22,622 nucleotides of DNA from JAYVSZ01 sp043774925 (GCA_043774925.1 JAYVSZ010000066.1:1-22622), one strand, 5' to 3'. Numbered from the stretch's first letter, positions 7,820 to 14,849 are shown. Notes: generated by a model not told the origin, from the sequence alone. Numbers and translations are program-made.

Positions 7820-8023
7820 ATGTTAAAAAAACTTAAACATTTGTGGCACACCATTTGCCAAAATATACGCCAACTTTCTGGTGACGATGCGTATGAACGT
7901 TATTTAAAACATCACGCAGAATTTCATAAAAATAGCGTAGATGCAAGGCCAGCGCTGACGCGCAAGGCTTTTTTTACGCTCATGCAAGATGAAAAGTGGA
8001 AAGGTGTGAAGCGTTGTTGCTAA
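7820..8023 (+). CDS. YbdD/DUF466-like small CstA partner
   Basis: The gene encodes a 67-residue protein resembling E. coli YbdD, the small protein coded next to CstA. Shared features are a GDDAYERYLKHH stretch matching the MPDYDNYVEHM region, a following RKAFFTLMQDEKWKG segment, and a double-cysteine C-terminus (KRCC; AKCC in E. coli). The TAA of cstA is directly followed by this ATG, so translation is probably coupled. YbdD-like proteins are needed for transport by some CstA/BtsT members; applying that here is inference. The downstream DUF2805-like gene overlaps its last codons in another frame. The KRCC ending shows that this reading frame is complete and not frameshifted. Confidence 0.85.
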   Translation: MLKKLKHLWHTICQNIRQLSGDDAYERYLKHHAEFHKNSVDARPALTRKAFFTLMQDEKWKGVKRCC

Positions 8024-8280
8024 TTAAAAACTTTTCCGAGGCAGATATTTCACGCATTATCGAAATGGCTTGGGAGGATAGAACAGCTTTTGAAGCGATT
8101 GAGGCTCAGTTTGGGTTAAACCAAGATGGCGTGATTAAACTAATGCGTGCAAACTTAAAACTTGGTTCGTTTAAATTGTGGCGCATACGCACGCACGGCC
8201 AAACGACGAAGCATTTGCGTTTGCGAGGTAGTGAAATAAATCGTCACCAATCCAAGCAGCATAATAAAATGCATCGTTAA
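8014..8280 (+). CDS. DUF2805 / TIGR03643-like small protein
   Basis: The gene encodes a small basic protein of about 88 residues. Its core, ISRIIEMAWEDRTAFEAIEA followed by QFGLNQDGVIKLMRANLKLGSF, then KLWRIRTHGQ and TKHLRLRG, matches the TIGR03643/DUF2805 family as I know it, which has a helix-turn-helix feel and no known function. The basic tail beyond RLRG looks unrelated to the family. There is no ATG. I chose TTG at 8014 because GGAAAGG (7998-8004) lies nine bases upstream. GTG at 7996 and TTG at 8017 are alternatives. Each overlaps the end of the YbdD-like gene. It ends 16 bp before the stop of the convergent 27-codon gene. Confidence 0.75.
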   Translation: MLLIKNFSEADISRIIEMAWEDRTAFEAIEAQFGLNQDGVIKLMRANLKLGSFKLWRIRTHGQTTKHLRLRGSEINRHQSKQHNKMHR

Positions 8281-8296
8281 TTGCCTATTGATTGCG

Positions 8297-8380
8297 TCAT
8301 TTTTTAGCGTTTTTAACGATAGAAGCGGCAAAGTGAAGCGAAATTAAACCAAATACGGTGATAAAAAGAATCGATAACAT
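8297..8380 (-). CDS. 27-residue single-pass membrane microprotein
   Basis: A 28-codon reading frame (ATG at 8378-8380, TGA at 8297-8299) encodes MLSILFITVFGLISLHFAAS followed by IVKNAKK. Residues 2-23 form one hydrophobic helix and the tail is lysine-rich, so the expected topology is C-terminus in the cytoplasm. A GGAGA Shine-Dalgarno sequence (8390-8386) lies five bases before the ATG, the best one in this part of the window. It starts 14 bp after the stop of the 59-residue gene on the same strand, so the two look like one operon behind the sigma-54 promoter at 8613-8629. I do not recognise the family. The size and build recall small subunits or regulators of membrane complexes (CydX, AcrZ and KdpF are such cases), but no homology is claimed. 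Confidence 0.6.
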   Translation of the reverse strand: MLSILFITVFGLISLHFAASIVKNAKK

Positions 8381-8394
8381 GCTGTTCTCCTAAA

Positions 8395-8574
8395 TTAGCT
8401 ACGTTGATAAAGATTATCAATTTCCATTTCGTCGCTCACTTTTAACAAGTCAACTTCGTACTCTGGCACTGCTACGCGCGGCCTAGCTACAAAATCACTG
8501 CTCGGTTTATATTTCGCAATGACGTAATCGAGTGATGGCTCACGTTTAAAAATCATATCAATCAAACTTTTCAT
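8395..8574 (-). CDS. 59-residue protein of unknown function, first gene of sigma-54 operon
   Basis: The gene encodes a 59-residue soluble-looking protein that I do not recognise. It has a short amphipathic start (MKSLIDMIFKREP), a proline- and tyrosine-containing middle (DYVIAKYKPSSDFVARPRVA) and an acidic C-terminal half (VPEYEVDLLKVSDEMEIDN). There are no cysteines, no signal peptide and no metal motif. The start at 8574 is favoured: GGGG lies six bases upstream, and the sigma-54 element predicts a transcript start near 8603. The longer GTG start at 8598 would leave almost no leader. It is followed after 14 bp by the 27-residue membrane protein gene, and the two probably act together. Confidence 0.6.
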   Translation of the reverse strand: MKSLIDMIFKREPSLDYVIAKYKPSSDFVARPRVAVPEYEVDLLKVSDEMEIDNLYQRS

Positions 8575-8612
8575 TATTGTCCCCAAATTGTTTATCACTA
8601 CAATGACTTATC

Positions 8613-8629
8613 AGCAATGTATGTGCCAG
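8613..8629 (-). promoter_or_regulatory. Sigma-54 (RpoN) -24/-12 promoter
   Basis: Read on the minus strand, TGGCAC (8628-8623), five bases, then TTGCT (8617-8613). This matches the sigma-54 consensus TGGCACG-N4-TTGCW at all positions but one. The GG and GC dinucleotides are exactly 10 bp apart. The predicted transcript start is near 8603, leaving a leader of about 28 bases before the ATG at 8574. It should direct the 59- and 27-residue genes and would need RpoN plus an enhancer-binding activator. Confidence 0.75.
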
Positions 8630-8654
8630 TAATAAACTAGGATAATAATATTTT

Positions 8655-8667
8655 TAACCTATTGATT
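8655..8667 (-). promoter_or_regulatory. IHF binding site
   Basis: AATCAATAGGTTA on the minus strand fits the IHF consensus WATCAANNNNTTR at every position and is followed by A/T-rich sequence. It is centred about 58 bp upstream of the predicted sigma-54 transcript start, where IHF usually bends DNA to bring an activator to the holoenzyme. The AT-rich background makes a chance match possible, but the position is right. Confidence 0.5.
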
Positions 8668-8726
8668 TATATTGATAATATTTAAAAAATCTCCTAATAG
8701 ACTAAATGTGAGTTGATGACAATTTG

Positions 8727-8759
8727 ATAGCAACGTTATTTTTTCGACAGCATTGCTAT
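8727..8759. promoter_or_regulatory. Distal dyad, candidate enhancer (UAS) or lgt terminator
   Basis: ATAGCAA (8727-8733) and TTGCTAT (8753-8759) form a perfect 7-bp inverted repeat with 19 bp between the arms. The centre is about 140 bp upstream of the predicted sigma-54 start, within the normal range for enhancer-binding-protein sites. It also lies just after the lgt stop. On the plus strand a T-run follows, but lgt is read on the other strand and no T-run follows there, so a terminator role for lgt is less convincing. Confidence 0.35.
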
Positions 8760-8761
8760 TT

Positions 8762-9556
8762 TTAAAAGCGGTTTTTGTAGGCTTGGCGCAGCATCCAAAT
8801 GCCAATCACAATCATCGGTAAGCTCAGCCATTGCCCCATGCTAAAGCCAAGTTGCAATAAGCCTAAATAATCATCTGGCTGACGCGTAAATTCCGCCAAA
8901 AATCTAAAGCTGCCGTAGCCGATTAAAAATAGGGCAGAAATGGCGCCCACAGGCCGTTGTTTGCGCGAAAACCACCATAAAATGCAGAATAAAAGTACGC
9001 CTTCTAAGGCAAATTCGTAAAGCTGTGAAGGATGGCGCGCGATGTTGTCGACTTGTGGGAAAATCATGCCGAAGTTAGCATTGGTTGGCCGTCCCCACAG
9101 CTCGCCATTGATAAAATTGCCCATGCGGCCAGCGCCCAAGCCAATAGGCACAAGGGGCGCGACAAAATCCATGATTTTTAACCAAGGCTGCGGATATTTT
9201 TTGTTGAAGAAAAACATGGCGACCAAAACGCCTAAAAATCCACCATGAAAACTCATGCCGCCTTGCCACACTTTAAAAACATCTAGCGGATGTTGTACAA
9301 AAAAACTGGCCTGATAAAACAATACATAACCCAAGCGGCCGCCCAAAATTACGCCTAGCGCGCCGTAAAATAAGGCATCATCCAGCATTTGTGCATTCCA
9401 ACCAAACCAAGTGTTATGTTTAATTTGAACTCTTCCCAGCAACAAAAACCCCAAAAAGCCTGTCAGATACATAAGACCATACCAATGCACACCAAAAGTG
9501 CCAAGATGAATGGCGACAGGGTCAAATTGCGGGTGAATGAGTACTTTATCTAACAT
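8762..9556 (-). CDS. lgt: Prolipoprotein diacylglyceryl transferase
   Basis: The gene encodes a 264-residue inner-membrane enzyme that moves diacylglycerol from phosphatidylglycerol to the lipobox cysteine of prolipoproteins, the first step of lipoprotein maturation. Signature blocks are visible: GGMSFHGGFLGV (99-110, with essential His104), the Lgt signature GAGRMGNFINGELWGRPT (141-158) and RHPSQLYE (174-181). Several hydrophobic helices alternate with these loops. The length is typical. It diverges from ilvD with a gap of only 58 bp. The gene itself shows nothing unusual. Confidence 0.97.
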   Translation of the reverse strand: MLDKVLIHPQFDPVAIHLGTFGVHWYGLMYLTGFLGFLLLGRVQIKHNTWFGWNAQMLDDALFYGALGVILGGRLGYVLFYQASFFVQHPLDVFKVWQGGMSFHGGFLGVLVAMFFFNKKYPQPWLKIMDFVAPLVPIGLGAGRMGNFINGELWGRPTNANFGMIFPQVDNIARHPSQLYEFALEGVLLFCILWWFSRKQRPVGAISALFLIGYGSFRFLAEFTRQPDDYLGLLQLGFSMGQWLSLPMIVIGIWMLRQAYKNRF

Positions 9557-9557
9557 A

Positions 9558-9586
9558 TTGGCTCTCGGAATGCGGTAAAATATGCA
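9558..9586 (+). promoter_or_regulatory. Candidate ilvD promoter (type uncertain)
   Basis: In the 58-bp lgt-ilvD gap, TTGGCT (9558-9563) and TATGCA (9581-9586) are 17 bp apart, a weak sigma-70 pair. The same bases also read TTGGCTCTCGGAATGC, with GG and GC 10 bp apart (9560-9561 and 9572-9573), a degenerate sigma-54 form. Either would give a short leader before the AGAGGT ribosome binding site (9604-9609). The sequence alone does not decide between them. Confidence 0.3.
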
Positions 9587-9614
9587 TTATACGTTTTAAT
9601 TGTAGAGGTTCACT

Positions 9615-11465
9615 ATGCCCGTTTATCGTTCTCGCACTACCACTCACGGCCGCAACATGGCTGGCGCACGCGCTTTATGGCGCGCTACAGGCATGAAAGA
9701 TGGCGATTTTGACAAACCCATCATTGCTATTTCCAACTCATTTACGCAATTTGTGCCAGGCCATGTGCATTTAAAAGATTTAGGTCAACTGGTTGCGCGT
9801 GAAATTGAACGCGCTGGCGGCGTAGCAAAAGAATTCAACACCATCGCCGTGGATGACGGCATTGCCATGGGTCATGGTGGCATGTTATATAGCCTGCCAA
9901 GCCGCGATTTAATTGCCGATAGCGTGGAATATATGGTGAATGCGCATTGTGCGGATGCGCTGGTGTGTATTTCCAATTGCGACAAAATCACGCCAGGCAT
10001 GCTCATGGCGGCGCTGCGCCTCAATATTCCCGTGGTATTTGTTTCAGGCGGGCCGATGGAAGCGGGCAAAGTGAATTGGCAAGGCGAAGTGCTTAAATTG
10101 GACTTGGTAGACGCGATGGTGGCGGCAGCCGATAGTAAAGTATCCGATGAAAAATCAGAAGCGATTGAGCGTTCGGCTTGCCCCACTTGCGGTTCATGCT
10201 CTGGCATGTTTACCGCCAATTCCATGAATTGTTTAACCGAAGCGCTAGGATTGAGCTTGCCTGGCAACGGCTCTACGCTTGCCACCCACGGCGCGCGCAA
10301 GCAATTATTTTTACAAGCTGGGCGCTTAATCGTTGAACTGGCAAAACGCCATTACGAGCAAGATGATTACAGCGTGTTGCCACGCAATATCGCCACCATG
10401 CAAGCGTTTGAAAACGCCATGGCGCTGGATGTTGCGATGGGCGGCAGCACCAATACCGTGCTGCATTTGTTGGCGGCCGCACATGAAGCGGGCTTAGATT
10501 TTACGATGGAAGATATTGATAAGATTTCACGCAAAGTGCCATGCGTGAGCAAAGTAGCGCCTGCCACGCAAAAATATCACATGGAAGACGTGCATCGCGC
10601 CGGTGGCGTGATGGGTATTTTGTCTGAATTAAGCCGTGGCGGCTTGATTCATCGCGATATTCCAACTGTGCATTCGGCGACGATGGGCGCGGCTTTGGAT
10701 AAATGGGACATCACCACGACGACCGACGAAGAGGTGAAAAAATTCTACCGAGCAGCGCCAGGCGGCATTCCAACAACCATTGCGTTTTCTCAAAGTATGT
10801 TGTGGCCAGATTTGGACACCGACCGCGCCAATGGCTGCATTCGCGATATTGCGCACGCTTACAGCAAAGATGGCGGCTTGGCGGTGTTGTACGGCAATAT
10901 CGCGCTAGATGGCTGCATTGTAAAAACCGCAGGCGTGGATGACAGCATCCTCAAATTTACAGGTCGCGCCCGCATTTTTGAGAGCCAAGACGACGCAGTA
11001 ACAGGCATTATGGCCGACCAAATCGTCGCGGGTGACGTGGTGGTGATTCGCTACGAAGGGCCGCGTGGCGGACCAGGCATGCAAGAAATGTTGTATCCCA
11101 CTTCATATTTAAAATCAAAAGACCTTGGCAAGGTTTGTGCTTTATTAACGGATGGCAGGTTCTCTGGCGGAACGTCAGGTTTATCAATCGGCCACGCTTC
11201 GCCAGAAGCGGCGGAAGGCGGTGCGATAGGCTTGGTAGAAGAAGGCGATACGATTGAAATCGATATTCCGAATCGCACCATCCATTTAGCGATTTCGGAT
11301 GCAGAAATGGCGCATCGTCGTCAAAAAATGGAAGAAAAAGGCAAGCTGGCTTGGAAGCCAGTTAGCCGTGTACGTCACGTTTCACCTGCTTTGCGCGCTT
11401 ACGCCGCAATGAGCACCAGTGCGGCTCGCGGGGCAGTTCGTGATGTGTCGCAGATAGAAAAATAG
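9615..11465 (+). CDS. ilvD: Dihydroxy-acid dehydratase
   Basis: The gene encodes a 616-residue iron-sulphur enzyme that dehydrates 2,3-dihydroxy-3-methyl acids to 2-keto acids, the third shared step of isoleucine and valine synthesis. It is close to E. coli IlvD throughout: MPVYRSRTTTHGRNMAGARA, the cluster-binding SNCDKITPGM (Cys122) and ACPTCGSCSGMF (Cys195), GGSTNTVLHL, and the C-terminal GGPGMQEMLYPTS and DGRFSGGTSGLSIGHASPEA. The length matches the E. coli enzyme. It is preceded by an AGAGGT ribosome binding site. The next gene starts 29 bp downstream on the same strand, and no other branched-chain amino acid genes are in view. Confidence 0.98.
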   Translation: MPVYRSRTTTHGRNMAGARALWRATGMKDGDFDKPIIAISNSFTQFVPGHVHLKDLGQLVAREIERAGGVAKEFNTIAVDDGIAMGHGGMLYSLPSRDLIADSVEYMVNAHCADALVCISNCDKITPGMLMAALRLNIPVVFVSGGPMEAGKVNWQGEVLKLDLVDAMVAAADSKVSDEKSEAIERSACPTCGSCSGMFTANSMNCLTEALGLSLPGNGSTLATHGARKQLFLQAGRLIVELAKRHYEQDDYSVLPRNIATMQAFENAMALDVAMGGSTNTVLHLLAAAHEAGLDFTMEDIDKISRKVPCVSKVAPATQKYHMEDVHRAGGVMGILSELSRGGLIHRDIPTVHSATMGAALDKWDITTTTDEEVKKFYRAAPGGIPTTIAFSQSMLWPDLDTDRANGCIRDIAHAYSKDGGLAVLYGNIALDGCIVKTAGVDDSILKFTGRARIFESQDDAVTGIMADQIVAGDVVVIRYEGPRGGPGMQEMLYPTSYLKSKDLGKVCALLTDGRFSGGTSGLSIGHASPEAAEGGAIGLVEEGDTIEIDIPNRTIHLAISDAEMAHRRQKMEEKGKLAWKPVSRVRHVSPALRAYAAMSTSAARGAVRDVSQIEK

Positions 11466-11494
11466 ACAATTTAAGTGATCAAAAGTAGGAAATT

Positions 11495-12427
11495 ATGGAT
11501 ACAGAAACGAAAGTTGTAAGCAATTTTCCAGTAACAAAAAAGAAGTTGAAGTTGCACAATCACGTCTCGCATACTTATGACGACAATGGCTTAGAGTATT
11601 TAGAAATTGATAACCTGCTCGGCAGCGGAAAAATTGCGCTGCAAGGTGCGCAAGTGATTGAATGGAAACCGAAGTTTCAAACGCAACCCGTGCTGTGGCT
11701 CTCCAGTAATGCGCGCTTTGTCAAGGCGCGCTCCATTCGCGGCGGTATGCCCATCTGCTGGCCTTGGTTCGGCGCGCATCCTACTGATAGTAGCTATTGC
11801 CCGCACGGTTTTGCACGGGTGATTCCTTGGCGCGTGGTGGATGTGGACGCAACCGCGACTGGTGCAACGCGCATTACTTTAGAAATGACAGAAACGCCAG
11901 AAGCTAAGCGGCAACTTTCATATCCTTACGCGCTGACGGTGACCATTACCATCGGCAGAAGGCTGCGTATTGAGATGTCCACCACCAATAAGGCGGATCA
12001 TCCTTTTGTGATCGGTGAGGCGTTTCACACTTACTTAAACGTGAGTGATATTGGCAACGTTAAAATCACTGGCATGCAAGATTGCGTTTATGCCGACAAA
12101 GTGCGCAAATATCAGCGATTTGTCGAACATGATACCTTGCATTTTGAGGGCGAGTTTGACCGCGTGTTTATTGACCATAGTAGCGATTGCTCGGTGTACG
12201 ACAAGGGCTTTAACCGCATTATTCATGTGGCAAAATCTGGTAGCGATACCACCGTGGTATGGAGCCCAGGCGCGGAAAAAGCCGCCGAAATGAGCGACAT
12301 GGGCGCCCCCGACGAATGGCGTAAAATGCTATGCGTAGAAACCACCAACGCGCTGGATAATATGGTGGTGATTAATCCTGGGCGCACGCACGTGATTAGC
12401 GCGGAATATTCAGTTGAGACCTTGTAG
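11495..12427 (+). CDS. D-hexose-6-phosphate mutarotase (YeaD-like aldose 1-epimerase)
   Basis: The gene encodes a 310-residue protein of the galactose-mutarotase-like fold, YeaD/glucose-6-phosphate 1-epimerase type. Typical blocks are LQGAQVIEWKP, FVKARSIRGGMPICWPWFG, YCPHGFARVIPW (with the conserved His), GEAFHTYLNVSDI (second His) and the C-terminal MLCVETTNALDN with the likely catalytic Glu. The first 20 or so residues (TETKVVSNFPVTKKKLKLH) look like an extra charged lead-in. An AGTAGGAAATT sequence lies just before the ATG. It follows ilvD by 29 bp and precedes the DUF255 gene by three bases, so co-transcription is likely. It would interconvert the anomers of hexose phosphates in the cytoplasm. 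Confidence 0.9.
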   Translation: MDTETKVVSNFPVTKKKLKLHNHVSHTYDDNGLEYLEIDNLLGSGKIALQGAQVIEWKPKFQTQPVLWLSSNARFVKARSIRGGMPICWPWFGAHPTDSSYCPHGFARVIPWRVVDVDATATGATRITLEMTETPEAKRQLSYPYALTVTITIGRRLRIEMSTTNKADHPFVIGEAFHTYLNVSDIGNVKITGMQDCVYADKVRKYQRFVEHDTLHFEGEFDRVFIDHSSDCSVYDKGFNRIIHVAKSGSDTTVVWSPGAEKAAEMSDMGAPDEWRKMLCVETTNALDNMVVINPGRTHVISAEYSVETL

Positions 12428-12430
12428 GCA

Positions 12431-14455
12431 ATGATGCCGAATCACCTTGTAGAAGAAACCAGTCCGTATCTTCTACAACATGCAGAGAACCCTGTAGAAT
12501 GGTATCCGTGGGGTGAGCAAGCGCTCACATTAGCACGCGAGCAAGATAAACCGATTCTGCTTTCCATTGGTTATTCGGCCTGTCATTGGTGCCATGTCAT
12601 GGCGCACGAGTCGTTTGAAGACCCTGAAATTGCGGCGCTGATGAATGAAAATTTCATCAACATCAAAGTGGATCGCGAAGAGCGTCCCGACATTGACCAA
12701 ATTTACCAAACTGCGCACAGCATGCTTAGCCAGCGTAGCGGCGGCTGGCCGCTCACGGTGTTTTTAACGCCGAATCAAGCGCCTTATTTTACCGGCACCT
12801 ACTTCCCTAAAACTGCGCGCTATCAATTGCCTGGATTTGGCGATTTAATTCCGAAAGTCGCGCAATATTATCACGCGCGCAAAGACGACGTTGCGCTACA
12901 AAACAGCCAATTGACCGACGCGCTGGCGCGCAGCATTCCACGCGCTAGCAGCGTGTTGAGCGCGAATGAAGACACGCTAAAACTCGCATTCGATTCGCTG
13001 GAAAGCGCCTTCGATTTCGAGCATGGCGGCTTTGGCAGCGCGCCAAAATTTCCCAATCCTTCGGATATTACTTTGCTGTTGCATCAAGCAAAAGCGGGCA
13101 ACAAACGTGCCGAAAGCATGGCTTTACAAATGCTGAGCGCGATGGCCAATGGCGGCATTTACGATCAAATTGGTGGTGGTTTTTGCAGATATTCGGTAGA
13201 TGAACGCTGGAATATTCCGCATTTCGAAAAAATGCTGTACGACAACGGACAGCTACTTTTTTTATATGCCGATGCCTACCAAGTCAATAAAGACGGGCGT
13301 TTCAAGCAAGTGGTGGAAGAAACGGCCGCGTGGCTACAGCGCGAAATGTTAAGCCCGCAGGGCGCGTTTTATTCCTCACTGGATGCGGATTCATTAGATA
13401 GTCACGGCCACAGCGAAGAAGGCGCGTTTTATGTGTGGCAGCCCAGCGAGGTGAAAGCCTTGCTCACGCCAGAAGAATTTGCCGTTGCAAGCAGTTGTTT
13501 TGGGTTTGACCGTGCTGCGAACTTCGAAGATCTGGCCTGGCACGCTTATTTGGTGCGGCTCCCAGAGCATGTCGAAGTAGGGCTTTTGAATAGCGCACGC
13601 CAAAAATTGTTTGATGCGCGCGAAAAGCGCACGCATCCTGGCCGAGATGACAAAATTTTAACTTCGTGGAATGCCTTGGCAATTAAGGGCCTTGCGCGTG
13701 CGGGGCGCGTATTCAATCGCCCCGATTGGATAGCACTTGCGCAACATGCGCTGGATTTTATTCGCGAAAAAATGTGGGTTGATGATAAGTTACTGGCGAC
13801 ATGCAAAGCGCAAGGAGAAGGAAAATATGTCGCCCATTTGAATGCGTATTTGGATGATTACGCATTTTTGTTAGACGCGCTGCTGGAATGCCTACAAGCC
13901 AATTACCGTGCGGCGGATATGGCATTTGCGGAAAGTTTAGCCGAAGCGTTGTTGGAAAATTTTGAGGCGGAAGAAGGCGGATTTTATTTCACCAGTCACG
14001 ATCATGAAACCTTAATTCATCGCCCGAAAAGCGCATACGATAACGCCACGCCAAGCGGCAACGGCATTGCGGCGCAGGCTTTGCAGCGGCTTGGACATGT
14101 GTTGGGCGAGCCACGTTATTTGCAAAGTGCAGAGCGCGCTTTAAAAGCATTTGATAGTAATTTGGTTAGAAATCCTGCCGCTTGCGCTAATTTGTGCCAA
14201 GCCTTGGGCGAGTTTTTAATGCCGCCGACGATGGTGATTTTGCGTGGCGAAGCCAATAAACTCGCGGCTTGGCGTGCAGAAATACAACAGAACTATTTAC
14301 CACACCATTTATTTTTTTATTTTGATGAGAGCGCGCCAGAAGCCGCGCTAGTTCTGCAAAGAAAATTTACAAAAGATGTCAACGCTTGGGTGTGTAGGGG
14401 CGTTGTTTGCCTACCAAGTATCAATGAGCTGCAGCAGCTGTTAAAAAACCTATAA
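12431..14455 (+). CDS. Thioredoxin-fold DUF255 protein (YyaL/SSP411 family)
   Basis: The gene encodes a 674-residue cytoplasmic protein. The N-terminal DUF255 thioredoxin-like domain opens NHLVEETSPYLLQHAENPVEW and has the redox-type motif SACHWCHVM (Cys51, Cys54), NENFINIKVDREERPDID and SGGWPLTVFLTP. The rest is an alpha/alpha-barrel region like that of sugar-processing enzymes, with GGFGSAPKFPNPSD, GGIYDQIGGGFCRYSVDE, WNIPHFEKMLYDNGQL, SLDADSLDSHG and KILTSWNALAIKGLARAG. Length and order are typical of the YyaL/SSP411 family. Its biochemical activity is not established. It starts three bases after the YeaD-like gene. An ATG at 12434 is an equally possible start. Confidence 0.93.
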   Translation: MMPNHLVEETSPYLLQHAENPVEWYPWGEQALTLAREQDKPILLSIGYSACHWCHVMAHESFEDPEIAALMNENFINIKVDREERPDIDQIYQTAHSMLSQRSGGWPLTVFLTPNQAPYFTGTYFPKTARYQLPGFGDLIPKVAQYYHARKDDVALQNSQLTDALARSIPRASSVLSANEDTLKLAFDSLESAFDFEHGGFGSAPKFPNPSDITLLLHQAKAGNKRAESMALQMLSAMANGGIYDQIGGGFCRYSVDERWNIPHFEKMLYDNGQLLFLYADAYQVNKDGRFKQVVEETAAWLQREMLSPQGAFYSSLDADSLDSHGHSEEGAFYVWQPSEVKALLTPEEFAVASSCFGFDRAANFEDLAWHAYLVRLPEHVEVGLLNSARQKLFDAREKRTHPGRDDKILTSWNALAIKGLARAGRVFNRPDWIALAQHALDFIREKMWVDDKLLATCKAQGEGKYVAHLNAYLDDYAFLLDALLECLQANYRAADMAFAESLAEALLENFEAEEGGFYFTSHDHETLIHRPKSAYDNATPSGNGIAAQALQRLGHVLGEPRYLQSAERALKAFDSNLVRNPAACANLCQALGEFLMPPTMVILRGEANKLAAWRAEIQQNYLPHHLFFYFDESAPEAALVLQRKFTKDVNAWVCRGVVCLPSINELQQLLKNL

Positions 14456-14461
14456 GAGCTA

Positions 14462-14489
14462 TTGTAGATTTTTAAAAAATTGGTATGAT
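14462..14489 (+). promoter_or_regulatory. Sigma-70 promoter of the cytochrome c gene
   Basis: TTGTAG (14462-14467) and TATGAT (14484-14489) are 16 bp apart; the -10 box matches the consensus at five of six positions. They lie just after the DUF255 stop and about 50 bp before the cytochrome ATG. A strong AAGGAGAT ribosome binding site (14527-14534) follows, so this gene looks independently and well expressed. Confidence 0.6.
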
Positions 14490-14537
14490 ACACGCTGCAG
14501 ATTTGCAAGGTTTTTTTCGAGAATTCAAGGAGATAGC

Positions 14538-14849
14538 ATGAAAGCATTATTAGTAACTGTTTTAACCGCTGGTTCATTGATGCTTGCTGGTCAAGCAAGC
14601 GCAAACCAAGCATTGGCGCAAAAAAGCGGCTGTTTAGCTTGCCACGCAATTGATAAAAAAGTATTAGGCCCATCATACAAAGATGTTGCAGCTAAATACA
14701 AAGGCGACGCAGGCGCTGAAGCTAAATTAGTCGCTAAAGTTAAAGCGGGTGGTAGCGGTGTTTGGGGCCCTATGCCTATGCCAGCAAACAGCCCACAAGT
14801 TAAAGATGAAGATATTAAAACAATCGTTAAGTGGATTTTGTCACTTTAA
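14538..14849 (+). CDS. Periplasmic class I cytochrome c (c-551/c-552 type)
   Basis: The gene encodes a 103-residue precursor. A Sec signal peptide (MKALLVTVLTAGSLMLAGQA, cleavage after ASA near residue 22) precedes a mature protein of about 81 residues. The haem-attachment site is CLACH (32-36), with His36 as one axial ligand. The Met ligand is in GVWGPMPMP (Met81 by alignment with the Pseudomonas c-551 motif GVWGPIPMP). The size and the C-terminal IVKWILSL helix fit small electron-carrier cytochromes. It would shuttle electrons in the periplasm to or from respiratory complexes. It has its own promoter and a strong terminator. No oxidase or dehydrogenase gene is nearby to name its partner. 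Confidence 0.95.
   Translation: MKALLVTVLTAGSLMLAGQASANQALAQKSGCLACHAIDKKVLGPSYKDVAAKYKGDAGAEAKLVAKVKAGGSGVWGPMPMPANSPQVKDEDIKTIVKWILSL

Larger units (their letters stand above)
8599..8761. other. AT-rich control region between the micro-operon and lgt
   Basis: These 163 bp have no plausible gene. They contain, in order from the micro-operon, the sigma-54 element (8613-8629), an IHF-consensus site (8655-8667), AT-rich runs and the dyad at 8727-8759. The region lies downstream of lgt (same strand), so apart from any lgt terminator its only obvious job is to control the two small minus-strand genes. Confidence 0.6.

Noticed and set aside
7820..8280. A single gene broken by a frameshift near 8020
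   Set aside because: The first frame ends in the double cysteine typical of YbdD, and the second frame matches a separate small family (DUF2805), so these are two overlapping genes.
647..8280. Antisense frames of 60-160 codons over dut, the dikinase gene, radC and cstA
   Set aside because: All are shadows of genes with clear family motifs; none has a ribosome binding site with a recognisable product.
14481..14496. TTGG-N10-GC spacing ahead of the cytochrome c gene, read as a sigma-54 site
   Set aside because: Only the GG and GC spacing fits; the flanking bases do not. The overlapping TTGTAG/TATGAT sigma-70 pair explains the region better.
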